Shown piece by piece: positions 34,781 to 42,405 of a stretch of 42,479 nucleotides of DNA. The stretch's first letter is position 1, and each line of letters begins with the position of its first letter. Origin of the DNA: Sulfidibacterium sp964598065 (GTDB taxonomy: Bacteria; Bacteroidota; Bacteroidia; Bacteroidales; F082); NCBI GenBank assembly GCA_964598065.1, contig CAZRAW010000005.1, positions 1 to 42,479 of the forward strand, given 5' to 3'. The position numbers and the translations under genes were made by a program. Under the pieces are notes generated by a model. It worked only from the letters and a program-made list of their open reading frames with translations. It had not been told where the DNA came from and made no database searches.

Positions 34781-35161
34781 CTATGATTCAATCAGATTTC
34801 TGTAGGCAGCTGCATCCAACAAATTATCCATCTCGGCAGGATTTGTCAGCTTCATTTTTATAATCCAACCATCTCCGTAAGGGTCTTTGTTGATGAGCTC
34901 GGGGGCATCTTCTAACTTTTCGTTAAGTTCGAGGATCGTTCCTCCAACAGGTAGTAGCAGATCGGAAACTGTTTTGACGGCTTCAATAGTACCGAAAGGC
35001 TCCTCTTTTTTGAGTGTTTCGTCGATGGTTTCCACCTCAACAAAAACGATGTCGCCCAATTCATTCTGGGCGAAGTCGGTAATTCCCACATAGGCTTCTT
35101 CCCCTTCTGCTCTCACCCATTCGTGATCATTAGTAAACTTTAAATTTTCAGGTATATTCAT
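34781..35161 (-). CDS. gcvH: Glycine cleavage system H protein
   Basis: GcvH carries the lipoyl arm that shuttles the aminomethyl group between the P, T and L proteins. The 126-residue protein has the standard length and motif set: LKFTNDHEWVRAEGEEAYVGIT at the N-terminus, ELGDIVFVE, then the lipoylated Lys in GTIEAVKTVSDLLLPVGG and the C-terminal NKDPYGDGWIIKMK. The start is fixed by a TAAATTTG promoter box 26 bases upstream. It is first in a two-gene operon with the VanZ gene. No other gcv gene is in the window. Confidence 0.97.
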   Translation of the reverse strand: MNIPENLKFTNDHEWVRAEGEEAYVGITDFAQNELGDIVFVEVETIDETLKKEEPFGTIEAVKTVSDLLLPVGGTILELNEKLEDAPELINKDPYGDGWIIKMKLTNPAEMDNLLDAAAYRNLIES

Positions 35162-35187
35162 ATTTTTACGTTTTAAAAATGATGCCT

Positions 35188-35195
35188 CAAATTTA
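35188..35195 (-). promoter_or_regulatory. -7 promoter box (TAAATTTG) of gcvH-vanZ
   Basis: On the minus strand TAAATTTG matches TAnnTTTG and lies 26 bases ahead of the gcvH ATG. Confidence 0.55.
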
Positions 35196-35252
35196 CACTA
35201 ATTTTTTTTTACAAAAGGCAGATACAATTATGAAGGGTTCTAAATTACCAGC

Positions 35253-36350
35253 CTATTTCTGTCCCATTGAAATACCGAGTCCTTTGACCGTTTTTACCAG
35301 AGCATTGTCGAGTGTTACCAGATTGGGTTTGGCTATGGCATCTTTAAGGGGAACGGCTAAAAATTTAGGGTGCCGGTAAGCTACCATTTTCCCAAAATCA
35401 CCGTCCATGGCCATCTCAAAAGCCCTCACCCCAAACTGGGCGGAGAGTACTCTGTCGTAAGCAATGGGAACTCCCCCTCTTTGCAAATGTCCCAAAACCG
35501 TTTCACGCATGTCATGTTTGAATCCGGCAGCCCTGAGCTCTTTAATCAACTGGCGTGAGATACCTCCCAGTTTCGGGTTTTCGTAGCCTACTTCATCATT
35601 TTCCCGGACAGCTATTTTGCCACCTTTGGGATAAGCTCCTTCTGAAATTACCACAACAGCAAATCCCCTATCGTGAACAAAGCGTTTTTCAAGGGCATCT
35701 TTTACCACTTCAACATCGTAAGGAAATTCCGGAATCAGACACACGTCGGCCCCGCCTGCAACGGCAGCATTCATGGCAATCCATCCCGCTTCGCGACCCA
35801 TAACTTCCAATACAAAAACACGGTTGTGACTGGCAGCAGTGGTAACCAACTTGTCAACGGATTCGGTAGCTATTTCCACAGCCGTCTGAAAACCAAAAGT
35901 CGAATCGGTGGAAGAGAGGTCGTTATCGATAGTCTTGGGAACCCCGATAATGTTCAGCCCTTTTCGGTAAAGCTGCTCGGAAATACGTTGCGAACCATCG
36001 CCACCAATACTGATAACCGCATCGATGTGCATAACCTGCAGCTTGCGTATCATTTCGTCCGAACGGTCAACCGAAGTCCATTTTCCGTCTTTGTCTTTGA
36101 TAGGCCAGGCAAACGGACCCCCTTTGTTGGTGGTTTCGATAATGGTGCCTCCTTGAAAATGAATCCCTTTTACTTTTTTATTGTCCAGCACAACTACTTC
36201 GGTAGGCTCCCACAGGATACCGTTAAAAGCCTGAATGCTTCCCAGCACTTCCCAATCTTTCTCTTGTGATGCCCGGTGGACAATGGCACGTATTACGGCA
36301 TTAAGTCCTGGACAATCGCCGCCGCCTGTTGCTATTAGTACTCGTTTCAT
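35253..36350 (-). CDS. pfkA: 6-phosphofructokinase
   Basis: Pfk phosphorylates fructose 6-phosphate in glycolysis. The 365-residue protein begins MKRVLIATGGGDCPGLNAVIRAIV and shows SIGGDGSQRISEQLYR, the catalytic GVPKTIDNDL, MGREAGWIAMNAAVAGGAD, LIPEFPYD and GHLQRGGVPIAYDR. The donor-site residues are of mixed type: Gly in GGDGS, as in ATP enzymes, but Lys in PKTIDND, as in pyrophosphate enzymes. This places it in the mixed group of the family, so the phosphoryl donor is not certain. A longer in-frame start at 36464 is rejected, because a TATTTTTG box lies 24 bases ahead of the ATG at 36350. It is transcribed alone. Confidence 0.93.
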   Translation of the reverse strand: MKRVLIATGGGDCPGLNAVIRAIVHRASQEKDWEVLGSIQAFNGILWEPTEVVVLDNKKVKGIHFQGGTIIETTNKGGPFAWPIKDKDGKWTSVDRSDEMIRKLQVMHIDAVISIGGDGSQRISEQLYRKGLNIIGVPKTIDNDLSSTDSTFGFQTAVEIATESVDKLVTTAASHNRVFVLEVMGREAGWIAMNAAVAGGADVCLIPEFPYDVEVVKDALEKRFVHDRGFAVVVISEGAYPKGGKIAVRENDEVGYENPKLGGISRQLIKELRAAGFKHDMRETVLGHLQRGGVPIAYDRVLSAQFGVRAFEMAMDGDFGKMVAYRHPKFLAVPLKDAIAKPNLVTLDNALVKTVKGLGISMGQK

Positions 36351-36373
36351 TTTTTTTATTATAATTTGAAACG

Positions 36374-36381
36374 CAAAAATA
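36374..36381 (-). promoter_or_regulatory. -7 promoter box (TATTTTTG) of pfk
   Basis: On the minus strand TATTTTTG matches TAnnTTTG and lies 24 bases before the pfk ATG. Confidence 0.5.
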
Positions 36382-36937
36382 ATCATTATCAAAAATCGTG
36401 TAACCATTACCCCGATGAGAAAAAGAAAAGCTTTAGTCGGATTGGCCTGTGAAGGGTTACACATCTGAATACAAACGTTTGATAGAATCGGGAAATAGCA
36501 TTGCGGGGAACACGTTTTCCGGACATTTCAACTAAAAAGGGAGTCATCCTGCTATTTTGTCTCAGCAATGGCTCTATATTGGGTATTATTTTTCTGGTTT
36601 TAAACCTCGAGTACATAATGTTTGATGCTAAGGTTTTTTTACTGTTTTTTTGACTTTTACCTCCTGCGGTTTTCAAAAATAAATTCCAATGAGCTAAGTT
36701 TGTGAAAAAATCATAAAAACAAATTTAAAATCTCAAGTAATACGCAATAATCAATTTCCAAAAATTAAATCCGGATGTAAAGAATTTACGGGTTGGAATT
36801 TAAAAAATTAGCAAAACAAGTTTGCAGTTTAGAGTTTATTTGGTGTTTTTAGCTTGTTATTTCTTCACAAATCATTAGTTCATAAGTAGTTTAGAAGTTT
36901 AAGACAACGGACTTACTTGGTTTGTTCCTTTTTTCTC
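36382..36937. other. Intergenic region between the divergent pfk and ROK-kinase genes
   Basis: 556 AT-rich bases. An 89-codon open frame on the minus strand (36407-36676) has no recognisable protein and overlaps the pfk upstream DNA; I do not believe it. From about 36680 onward the sequence is A/T-rich leader DNA. No hairpin, tRNA or repeat stands out. Confidence 0.5.
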
Positions 36938-36945
36938 TATTTTTG
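36917..36945 (+). promoter_or_regulatory. Promoter (TTG-N18-TATTTTTG) of the ROK kinase gene
   Basis: TTG at 36917-36919 and TATTTTTG at 36938-36945 are 18 bases apart, matching the Bacteroidota -33/-7 consensus. The ROK kinase ATG lies 21 bases beyond the box. Confidence 0.65.
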
Positions 36946-36966
36946 GCACCGAAAACAGATAAAAAT

Positions 36967-38049
36967 ATGAGCAGGGAAAAAATAACCATTCTTACATTGG
37001 ATGCCGGTGGAACCAATTTGGTTTTCTCGGCTGTACAAAACAGACAAATTCTCAAACAGAAGGTTCACTTGCCTGCTCCTTCCGAAAATCTTGAAGATTT
37101 TTTAAAAAAAGTCATCAGTGGTTTTTCCGAATTACAGCAACAAGTGAAGATAAAGGCCCGTGCCATAAGCCTCTGTTTTCCGGGGCCTGCTGATTATGAA
37201 AACGGAATTATCGGTGATTTGGAAAACCTTCCTTTTTTCTTAGACGGGATTCCACTGGCTAAAATGTTGGAAGAAATTTTTAAGATTCCTGTTTTTATTA
37301 ATAACGACGGCGATTTGTTTGCTTTGGGTGAGGCTATAGAAGGATATTTAAGAGAGATAAACAGGGAGAGCAAGAGAGAATACCATAATTTACTTGGTGT
37401 AACACTCGGAACGGGGTTTGGTGGAGGTATTGTGGTTAATGGTAAACTTTTTGGCGGAGACAACTCGGCTGCTGCCGAAGTTAACCGCATGAGTAGTTTT
37501 CTAAACCGCGGACAAAGTGTGGAAGAGGTGCTGAGCATTCGTGGAATTCGCCGTTTGTATGCCGAAGCGTGCGGAATTCCGGTTGAGAAAACGCCGAAGC
37601 CTTTTGAGATTTTTATGGTAGGTTTGGGGAAAAAAGGAGGAAACAAAGCTGCAGCCCTGGAAGCATGGAAGACATTTGGGCTCGTACTAGGCGATGCTTT
37701 GGCCAATGTGGTGAGCCTTACCGACAGTTGTGTGGTTATTGGCGGCGGCCTGTCGGGTGCTTATTCTCTTTTTCTGCCGATAGCTCTGGAGCAAATGAAC
37801 AGCACTTTTCTTAAAAACGATGGCAGCCGGATGCCACGCATGGAACTGACGGCTTACAATTGGGAAAATACTGTAGAAAAAGCTGCTTTTTTAAAAGATG
37901 AGTCCCGGATTTTGGCTGTTCCTTTTTCCGACAAAACACAGGTTTACTATCCGCAGAAAAAAATTGCTGTGGGCATCAGCCGGCTGGGAACCAGCGAAGC
38001 TGTGGCCGTGGGAGCTTATACTTTTGCAGTATCAAAGCTGGCTTTGTAA
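36967..38049 (+). CDS. ROK family sugar kinase (glucokinase-like)
   Basis: The 360-residue protein starts MSREKITILTLDAGGTNLVFSAV, with the phosphate-binding DAGGTN. It continues with CFPGPADYENGIIGDLENLPFF and INNDGDLFALGEA (the sugar-binding Asn-Asn-Asp and catalytic Asp region). GVTLGTGFGGGIVVNGKLFGGDNSAAAE follows and VIGGGLSGAYSLF is the C-terminal ATP site. ROK proteins are sugar kinases or repressors; there is no winged-helix domain here, so it is a kinase. The usual ROK zinc motif CxCGxxGCxE is absent, which together with the GGxNSAAAE loop leaves the exact hexose open (glucose, N-acetylmannosamine or fructose). The upstream in-frame start is excluded by the promoter. Confidence 0.88.
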   Translation: MSREKITILTLDAGGTNLVFSAVQNRQILKQKVHLPAPSENLEDFLKKVISGFSELQQQVKIKARAISLCFPGPADYENGIIGDLENLPFFLDGIPLAKMLEEIFKIPVFINNDGDLFALGEAIEGYLREINRESKREYHNLLGVTLGTGFGGGIVVNGKLFGGDNSAAAEVNRMSSFLNRGQSVEEVLSIRGIRRLYAEACGIPVEKTPKPFEIFMVGLGKKGGNKAAALEAWKTFGLVLGDALANVVSLTDSCVVIGGGLSGAYSLFLPIALEQMNSTFLKNDGSRMPRMELTAYNWENTVEKAAFLKDESRILAVPFSDKTQVYYPQKKIAVGISRLGTSEAVAVGAYTFAVSKLAL

Positions 38050-38072
38050 AGTCTTTTGGAAGGAATTCGGAA

Positions 38073-39011
38073 TTACTTTTTCAGTACAAGTTCGTCCCAC
38101 GAAAACACCGTGTTAAACCGTAGGCTTTTCATGTATTCCCTGAATGTTCTGTCTGTTCCGTGATTCGTAATCAGTACAAAATCGCCGCCCCAGGCTCCTA
38201 ATGATTTTACGACACCCTGATATCCTTTGAAAAGACGCTCTTTCACGGGTGCAATTCTCAATATTGCAGACATTATCTTTTCGTGTTCGCAGAGGAGATT
38301 TTCAAAATCCTTTAGATTATCTGTCTTCACAAGTTTTTTGCCGATAACTGAAATGTCGTGGATATTGCTTCCGTTGTAAACAGCGCTCTTTTTGAACTGT
38401 GCAATACTTTCGTCGCTATGTTGCTTTTGGCCGAGATAAACAAAATAAATCCGGTTTTTAAATGGTGGCGACCATGCAAACGGCTCAGCCACCGGTTTTC
38501 CGTTTATCAGCTGATAAAAAACAGGCTTTTCCACGCGGGCGCAGGCCACATCATAACCCGAACCTCCAAGGGCTTTTCGTTGCAGATCAAAAGGGTCAAT
38601 ACCGGCCCAGAAAGCGAGGTTGGAAATAAGTGTGGAACTGGAGCCTAAACCAAATTCCGGAGCAAACTCCAGGCGTGTTTCCACTTCGTAGCTTTTCAGG
38701 TCATCAAGAAATGCCGGAGCAAAATCCCTAATGGCAGTAAAAATTTCTATTAGTTTCTTTGTTAGTATTTTATCTGTTGTTTTAATAATTTGCAGTGTAG
38801 GTAATTCAACTTCGGCACGAAACCAAAGACCATCAGGTTTTTTGGCTGTCCATAGCAACCGGGCATTTTTTTTAACGTAGGTCATGGTTACCTCCAAATG
38901 CTGTCCTTTGTTCACCGGCAGCGCCAGTGCACGTGCACCTGACATAACAAGATATTCTCCGGTAATCAGGAGTTTACCATGTGCGTACCATGCCTGTTGT
39001 TGTTGTTGCAT
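38073..39011 (-). CDS. GHMP kinase (GYDLB family), probably in the mevalonate pathway
   Basis: The 312-residue protein has the GHMP layout: AHGKLLITGEYLVMSGARAL (motif 1), the P-loop-like EFGLGSSSTLISNLAFWAG (motif 2), GGSGYDVACA (the GYDLB hallmark) and a C-terminal GAWGGDFVLITN (motif 3). Its start overlaps the HMG-CoA reductase stop (TAATG), so the two are translationally coupled, and a role as mevalonate or phosphomevalonate kinase is the best inference. Which of the two it phosphorylates cannot be told. Right after the ATG are five Gln codons, mostly CAA repeats, which are in-frame and probably harmless. Confidence 0.88.
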   Translation of the reverse strand: MQQQQQAWYAHGKLLITGEYLVMSGARALALPVNKGQHLEVTMTYVKKNARLLWTAKKPDGLWFRAEVELPTLQIIKTTDKILTKKLIEIFTAIRDFAPAFLDDLKSYEVETRLEFAPEFGLGSSSTLISNLAFWAGIDPFDLQRKALGGSGYDVACARVEKPVFYQLINGKPVAEPFAWSPPFKNRIYFVYLGQKQHSDESIAQFKKSAVYNGSNIHDISVIGKKLVKTDNLKDFENLLCEHEKIMSAILRIAPVKERLFKGYQGVVKSLGAWGGDFVLITNHGTDRTFREYMKSLRFNTVFSWDELVLKK

Positions 39012-40351
39012 TATCTCGAGAGACGAAGATTTTTAATAAATTCACCCACTTCGGCAAAAGATACTTTGTGGTCGGAAAAGTAATTCACTGCTTTTTCTTT
39101 TTCGCTTTTCGAGGCTTTGAAATGATTCAAAATATTCATCAAATGCATTTTCATGTGCCCTTGTTGAATACCTTTGGTAACGAGTGAACGAACGGCAGCA
39201 AAATTGTTGGCCATGCCCAGCGTGGCCGTAATCATCATCAACTCTTTTGCTGATGGTTTTCCCAACATCTCCAATGAATGTTTGGCCAGCGGGTGCAAAG
39301 AAGTAAGTCCGCCGACAGTTCCGAGAGCCAGCGGCAGCTCAATCCGGTATTTAAACCGGCCGTTTTTTATCTCCACATGCGACAGACTTTTGTAATGTCC
39401 GTCTTTAGAGGCGTAGGCATGTCCTGCAGCTTCAATGGCCCTAAAATCATTACCCGTGGCAATGGCTACTGCATCAATACCATTGAAAATACCTTTGTTA
39501 TGTGTCGCTGCGCGAAAAGTATCAATTTCCGCAATTTTAACTGCTGTTTCAAACTTGCGGGCAAATTCTTCTCCCGTAAGGGAAGGGTCAATATTCTCAA
39601 GGTCTTTAAAATCACATTCAACCCATACTTTTACAAGACAGTCGGGAGTGTAGTTGGAAAGGATAGACATGATGATAACAACCTCTTTTTCTTTTCCCTC
39701 GAAAACAGGGTGGGTTTTTATAAATTCCTGAAGGGCTTTTGCTGATTCTTCAAGGCAGGAGTTGATAAAATTGGCGCCCATGGAATCGATGGTCTCAAAA
39801 GTAATATTAATCTGGTAGTAATTTTCCAGCCTGTTCCGCATATCCACAAGTTTGAAATCAAGGATGCCACCTCCTCGTTTTTCCATATTGGCGGTTATTG
39901 ACTTGGTTTTTTCACGAAAACGCTGCTTCAATTCGTCAAAAACACTTACCAGTTTTTCTTTTTCTCCACACCATTGAAAATGAATCTGTCCTACCTTCAC
40001 TGTGTCTTTAACCTCGGCATGGAAACCTCCGCGTTCCGACCAGAAACGTGCAGCGGAGGAGGCGGCAGCAACCACAGAGCTTTCTTCAATAACCATAGGT
40101 ACGAGATAGGTTCTGCCGTTTACCATTACATTGGGAGCAATACCGTAAGGAATGTAAAAGTTGGTAATGGTATTTTCACTGAATTCATCAAAAATCTTCT
40201 GCTTTTCCGTGTCGGCATACCAGAAACTTTTCAATAATTCAATGGTTTCGAGCTGATTGTCCATCAACTCGGCAACAATCTTTAGCTTGTCCTCTTTCAA
40301 TAATTTGGAAAAGCCTTTAATGATAAGGTCTCTTTTACGTCTATATGGCAT
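39011..40351 (-). CDS. mvaA: Hydroxymethylglutaryl-CoA reductase, class II
   Basis: This enzyme makes mevalonate from HMG-CoA, or runs in reverse. The 446-residue protein carries the class II catalytic set: Glu in PMVIEESSVVAAAS, Lys in ATHNKGIFNGIDAVAIATGND (with the Asp of GNDFR) and His in the C-terminal QGHMKMHL. It also has LALGTVGGLTSLHPLAKHSL. Class II members are bacterial and lack membrane helices. I choose the ATG at 40351 (MPYRRKRDLIIKGFSKL). A TTG at 40387 would put the start inside the TATTTTTG box. It is the first gene of an operon with the GHMP kinase, supporting mevalonate-route isoprenoid synthesis. Confidence 0.95.
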   Translation of the reverse strand: MPYRRKRDLIIKGFSKLLKEDKLKIVAELMDNQLETIELLKSFWYADTEKQKIFDEFSENTITNFYIPYGIAPNVMVNGRTYLVPMVIEESSVVAAASSAARFWSERGGFHAEVKDTVKVGQIHFQWCGEKEKLVSVFDELKQRFREKTKSITANMEKRGGGILDFKLVDMRNRLENYYQINITFETIDSMGANFINSCLEESAKALQEFIKTHPVFEGKEKEVVIIMSILSNYTPDCLVKVWVECDFKDLENIDPSLTGEEFARKFETAVKIAEIDTFRAATHNKGIFNGIDAVAIATGNDFRAIEAAGHAYASKDGHYKSLSHVEIKNGRFKYRIELPLALGTVGGLTSLHPLAKHSLEMLGKPSAKELMMITATLGMANNFAAVRSLVTKGIQQGHMKMHLMNILNHFKASKSEKEKAVNYFSDHKVSFAEVGEFIKNLRLSR

Positions 40352-40384
40352 AAGGCAATTTACCAGCTGTTTTTTTGCATTTGA

Positions 40385-40392
40385 CAAAAATA
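40385..40392 (-). promoter_or_regulatory. -7 promoter box (TATTTTTG) of the HMG-CoA reductase operon
   Basis: On the minus strand TATTTTTG matches TAnnTTTG, 34 bases before the chosen ATG at 40351. Confidence 0.5.
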
Positions 40393-40537
40393 AGGTAAAA
40401 TTTTCACGAAAGATATTATTCAGGGTAATTATGGATAAAATAATGGCGGCCTATGGTTGAGCGATCGCCGGTGAACACCCTAATACGGTGATATTTATCT
40501 TCTTTGGTTTTGTGTGGTGTCTGAGCGTGACGGATAC

Positions 40538-40563
40538 AAAAAAAGCCGCCCTGTAAAGCGACT
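40538..40563 (-). terminator. Terminator of the DUF2795 gene
   Basis: On the minus strand AGTCGC pairs with GCGGCT (one G-T pair) around a loop of about 8 bases, followed directly by seven Ts. It begins 23 bases beyond the stop of the DUF2795 gene. Confidence 0.75.
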
Positions 40564-40585
40564 CTCAAATTTTTTTCAGGTTTCT

Positions 40586-40807
40586 TTAATATTCGTCTTC
40601 ATTAAAGAAGAAGTCTTCCTTGGTGGGATACTCTGGCCAAATGTCTTCAATTCTTTCAAAAGCCTCATCTTCGAGCTCAAGTTCTTTCAGATTTTCGATA
40701 ACCTCGGAAGTTACCCCCGTGCGAAGACACCACTCGATTAATTCATCTTTGGTAGCAGGCCAGGGTGCATCCTCTAATTTTGAAGCTAATTCCAATGTCC
40801 AATACAT
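40586..40807 (-). CDS. DUF2795 domain-containing small acidic protein
   Basis: The 73-residue protein MYWTLELASKLEDAPWPATK then DELIEWCLRTGVTSEVIENL matches DUF2795, which has a helical bundle core and a strongly acidic tail (ELELEDEAFERIEDIWPEY, FFFNEDEY). Family members are small soluble proteins of unknown role, common in Bacteroidota and Cyanobacteria. A TACTTTTG box precedes it and a terminator follows, so it is transcribed alone, between the mevalonate and cobalamin genes. Confidence 0.85.
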   Translation of the reverse strand: MYWTLELASKLEDAPWPATKDELIEWCLRTGVTSEVIENLKELELEDEAFERIEDIWPEYPTKEDFFFNEDEY

Positions 40808-40836
40808 GGTTAAAAAATTATGGTTTAAATTTTTTG

Positions 40837-40844
40837 CAAAAGTA
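40837..40844 (-). promoter_or_regulatory. -7 promoter box (TACTTTTG) of the DUF2795 gene
   Basis: On the minus strand TACTTTTG matches TAnnTTTG, 29 bases ahead of the ATG. Confidence 0.55.
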
Positions 40845-40892
40845 AATTTTTTTTAATACGAGCAACGAAAAATAAAAAATTTTCATTTTTTC

Positions 40893-41453
40893 TTAAACAT
40901 GTGGTTTCCAAAGAGATTCGGGAATTTCCAAGTCATGGGAAAACTTGCGGGCCAAAACAAAAAAATAATCCGAAAGGCGGTTGAGATATTGGATGTTTAG
41001 TGCGTCAGTGGGAAACTCTTCATTCATACGAATGACCAGGCGTTCGGCACGCCGGCAAACGGTACGGGCGATATGACAATAGGAGACGATAGGATGGCCT
41101 CCCGGAAGAATAAAAGCTGTAAGGTCCGGAAGTTGTTCATTCATTTTATCAATTTCCTTTTCTAACAGTTCCACATCTTCGGCAAGCAGTACCGGTAAAG
41201 CGCGTGCTACAGGTTTTTCATCCTGTGCCAGACTGCTCTCCAGGGTAAAAAGGCGGTTCTGGATTTCCAGTAGCAGCTCTTTGCTCCGGTTGTCAATATT
41301 CTGGTCGCGAATAAGTCCTACGTACGAATTCAGCTCGTCCACCGTGCCGTAAGCTTCAATGCGAATGTCGTATTTGGGAACCCGCGTACCTCCAATGAGT
41401 GCGGTACGCCCTTTATCCCCGGTTTTAGTGTAAATTTTCCGTCTTTTATTCAT
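40893..41453 (-). CDS. pduO: Cob(I)alamin adenosyltransferase, PduO type
   Basis: This enzyme attaches the 5'-deoxyadenosyl group of ATP to reduced cobalamin, giving adenosylcobalamin. The 186-residue protein begins RKIYTKTGDKGRTALIGGTRVPKYD, the ATP-binding signature of the PduO/MMAB family. It continues with EAYGTVDELNSYVGLIRD, LPGGHPIVSYCHIARTVCRRAERLV (with the conserved RxxxRRAER helix) and YLNRLSDYFFVLARKF. It is complete, and lies 15 bases downstream of an ABC ATPase gene in the same direction. Its product is the cofactor of the class II ribonucleotide reductase at 2.5-5.3 kb. Confidence 0.95.
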   Translation of the reverse strand: MNKRRKIYTKTGDKGRTALIGGTRVPKYDIRIEAYGTVDELNSYVGLIRDQNIDNRSKELLLEIQNRLFTLESSLAQDEKPVARALPVLLAEDVELLEKEIDKMNEQLPDLTAFILPGGHPIVSYCHIARTVCRRAERLVIRMNEEFPTDALNIQYLNRLSDYFFVLARKFSHDLEIPESLWKPHV

Positions 41454-41468
41454 AACCGCAACATTATC

Positions 41469-42197
41469 TTAAGCGTTGACTGTTTTTAGCTCGTTGTAGC
41501 TGATAATGTTTTCATTGGGTTTGTCTTCTTCAACTATTCCATCCCGGAGCCGTATAATCCGGTGGGCGTGTTCGGCGATATCCTCTTCGTGGGTTACCAG
41601 CACAATGGTATTTCCCATGCGGTGAATTTCTTCGAGCAGGGAGATAATTTCCACGGAAGTCTTCGAGTCGAGGTTACCCGTAGGCTCGTCGGCCAGAATT
41701 AGCGATGGCTTATTTACCAAGGCTCGGGCTATGGCAACGCGTTGTCTTTGTCCGCCTGACAATTCATTGGGCCTGTGATGTATACGATCTGCTAATTGCA
41801 CACTTGCCAGCGTCTCTTCTGCACGGCGAATACGTTCCTGTTTGGATACCCCGGCATAAATCAGCGGGAGCATTACATTCTCAAGAGCGGTAGAGCGGGG
41901 CAGGAGATTGAAAATTTGAAAAACGAAACCAATCTCTTTGTTTCGTACCTCGGCCAGATCGTTATCCGACATTTTGCTTACATCCAAGTCGTTCAGAAAG
42001 TAATGCCCGCTGGTGGGTGTGTCGAGGCATCCTATCACGTTCATCAAAGTTGATTTTCCGGAACCCGAAGGTCCCATCATGGCAACAAACTCATTTTTAT
42101 TTATGGATATATCAACTTCCTGCAAGGCCTTAACGATTTCTGAGCCTACCTGATAATACCTGGATATTTTTTCTAACCGGATAATTTTTGTTGCCAT
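41469..42197 (-). CDS. ABC transporter ATP-binding protein, MacB/LolD type
   Basis: The 242-residue ATPase has Walker A GPSGSGKSTL, Q-loop VFQIFNLLPRSTALENVMLPL, signature LSGGQRQRVAIARAL, Walker B LILADEPTGNLDSKTS and the His loop VLVTHEEDIAEHA. The Q-loop and NLD segments are typical of MacB/LolD/FtsE ATPases that work with a FtsX-like mechanotransmitting permease. No permease gene is adjacent on the known side, so the partner is elsewhere. The start MATKIIRLEKI is preferred over an upstream ATG, which lies beyond a TACTTTTG box. It is followed after 15 bases by the cobalamin adenosyltransferase. Confidence 0.93.
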   Translation of the reverse strand: MATKIIRLEKISRYYQVGSEIVKALQEVDISINKNEFVAMMGPSGSGKSTLMNVIGCLDTPTSGHYFLNDLDVSKMSDNDLAEVRNKEIGFVFQIFNLLPRSTALENVMLPLIYAGVSKQERIRRAEETLASVQLADRIHHRPNELSGGQRQRVAIARALVNKPSLILADEPTGNLDSKTSVEIISLLEEIHRMGNTIVLVTHEEDIAEHAHRIIRLRDGIVEEDKPNENIISYNELKTVNA

Positions 42198-42216
42198 AAG
42201 TCTGATTTTTGGTGAA

Positions 42217-42224
42217 CAAAAGTA
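42217..42224 (-). promoter_or_regulatory. -7 promoter box (TACTTTTG) of the ABC ATPase gene
   Basis: On the minus strand TACTTTTG matches TAnnTTTG, 20 bases before the start at 42197. It suggests that transcription of the ABC ATPase and the adenosyltransferase begins here and not in the NifU-like gene. Confidence 0.55.
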
Positions 42225-42405
42225 ATAAGAATGTGACAAACAAAACAGGGAAAACTATTTTTATCGAAAATATGCTTTTAACGTGGATGCTAAAAGTAGT
42301 GGTGAGGTTATTGCATACATGCTTATACGTGTGAAAAGCAACAAAAGGCCCCTTTTCTCACTGAAAATGCAATGAGAAATGAGGAAGGACAAAGTCGGTG
42401 TATCA

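Noticed and set aside
36407..36676. 89-codon open frame on the minus strand in the pfk/ROK-kinase gap
   Set aside because: No recognisable protein, basic low-complexity composition, no promoter box, and it overlaps pfk upstream DNA.
38996..39011. CAA repeats after the GHMP kinase start as a phase-variation switch
   Set aside because: The unit is three bases, so length changes keep the frame and cannot switch the gene off.
40461..40468. GCGATCGC palindrome as an operator or origin element
   Set aside because: A single 8-base palindrome without repeats or a DnaA-box cluster; chance is sufficient.
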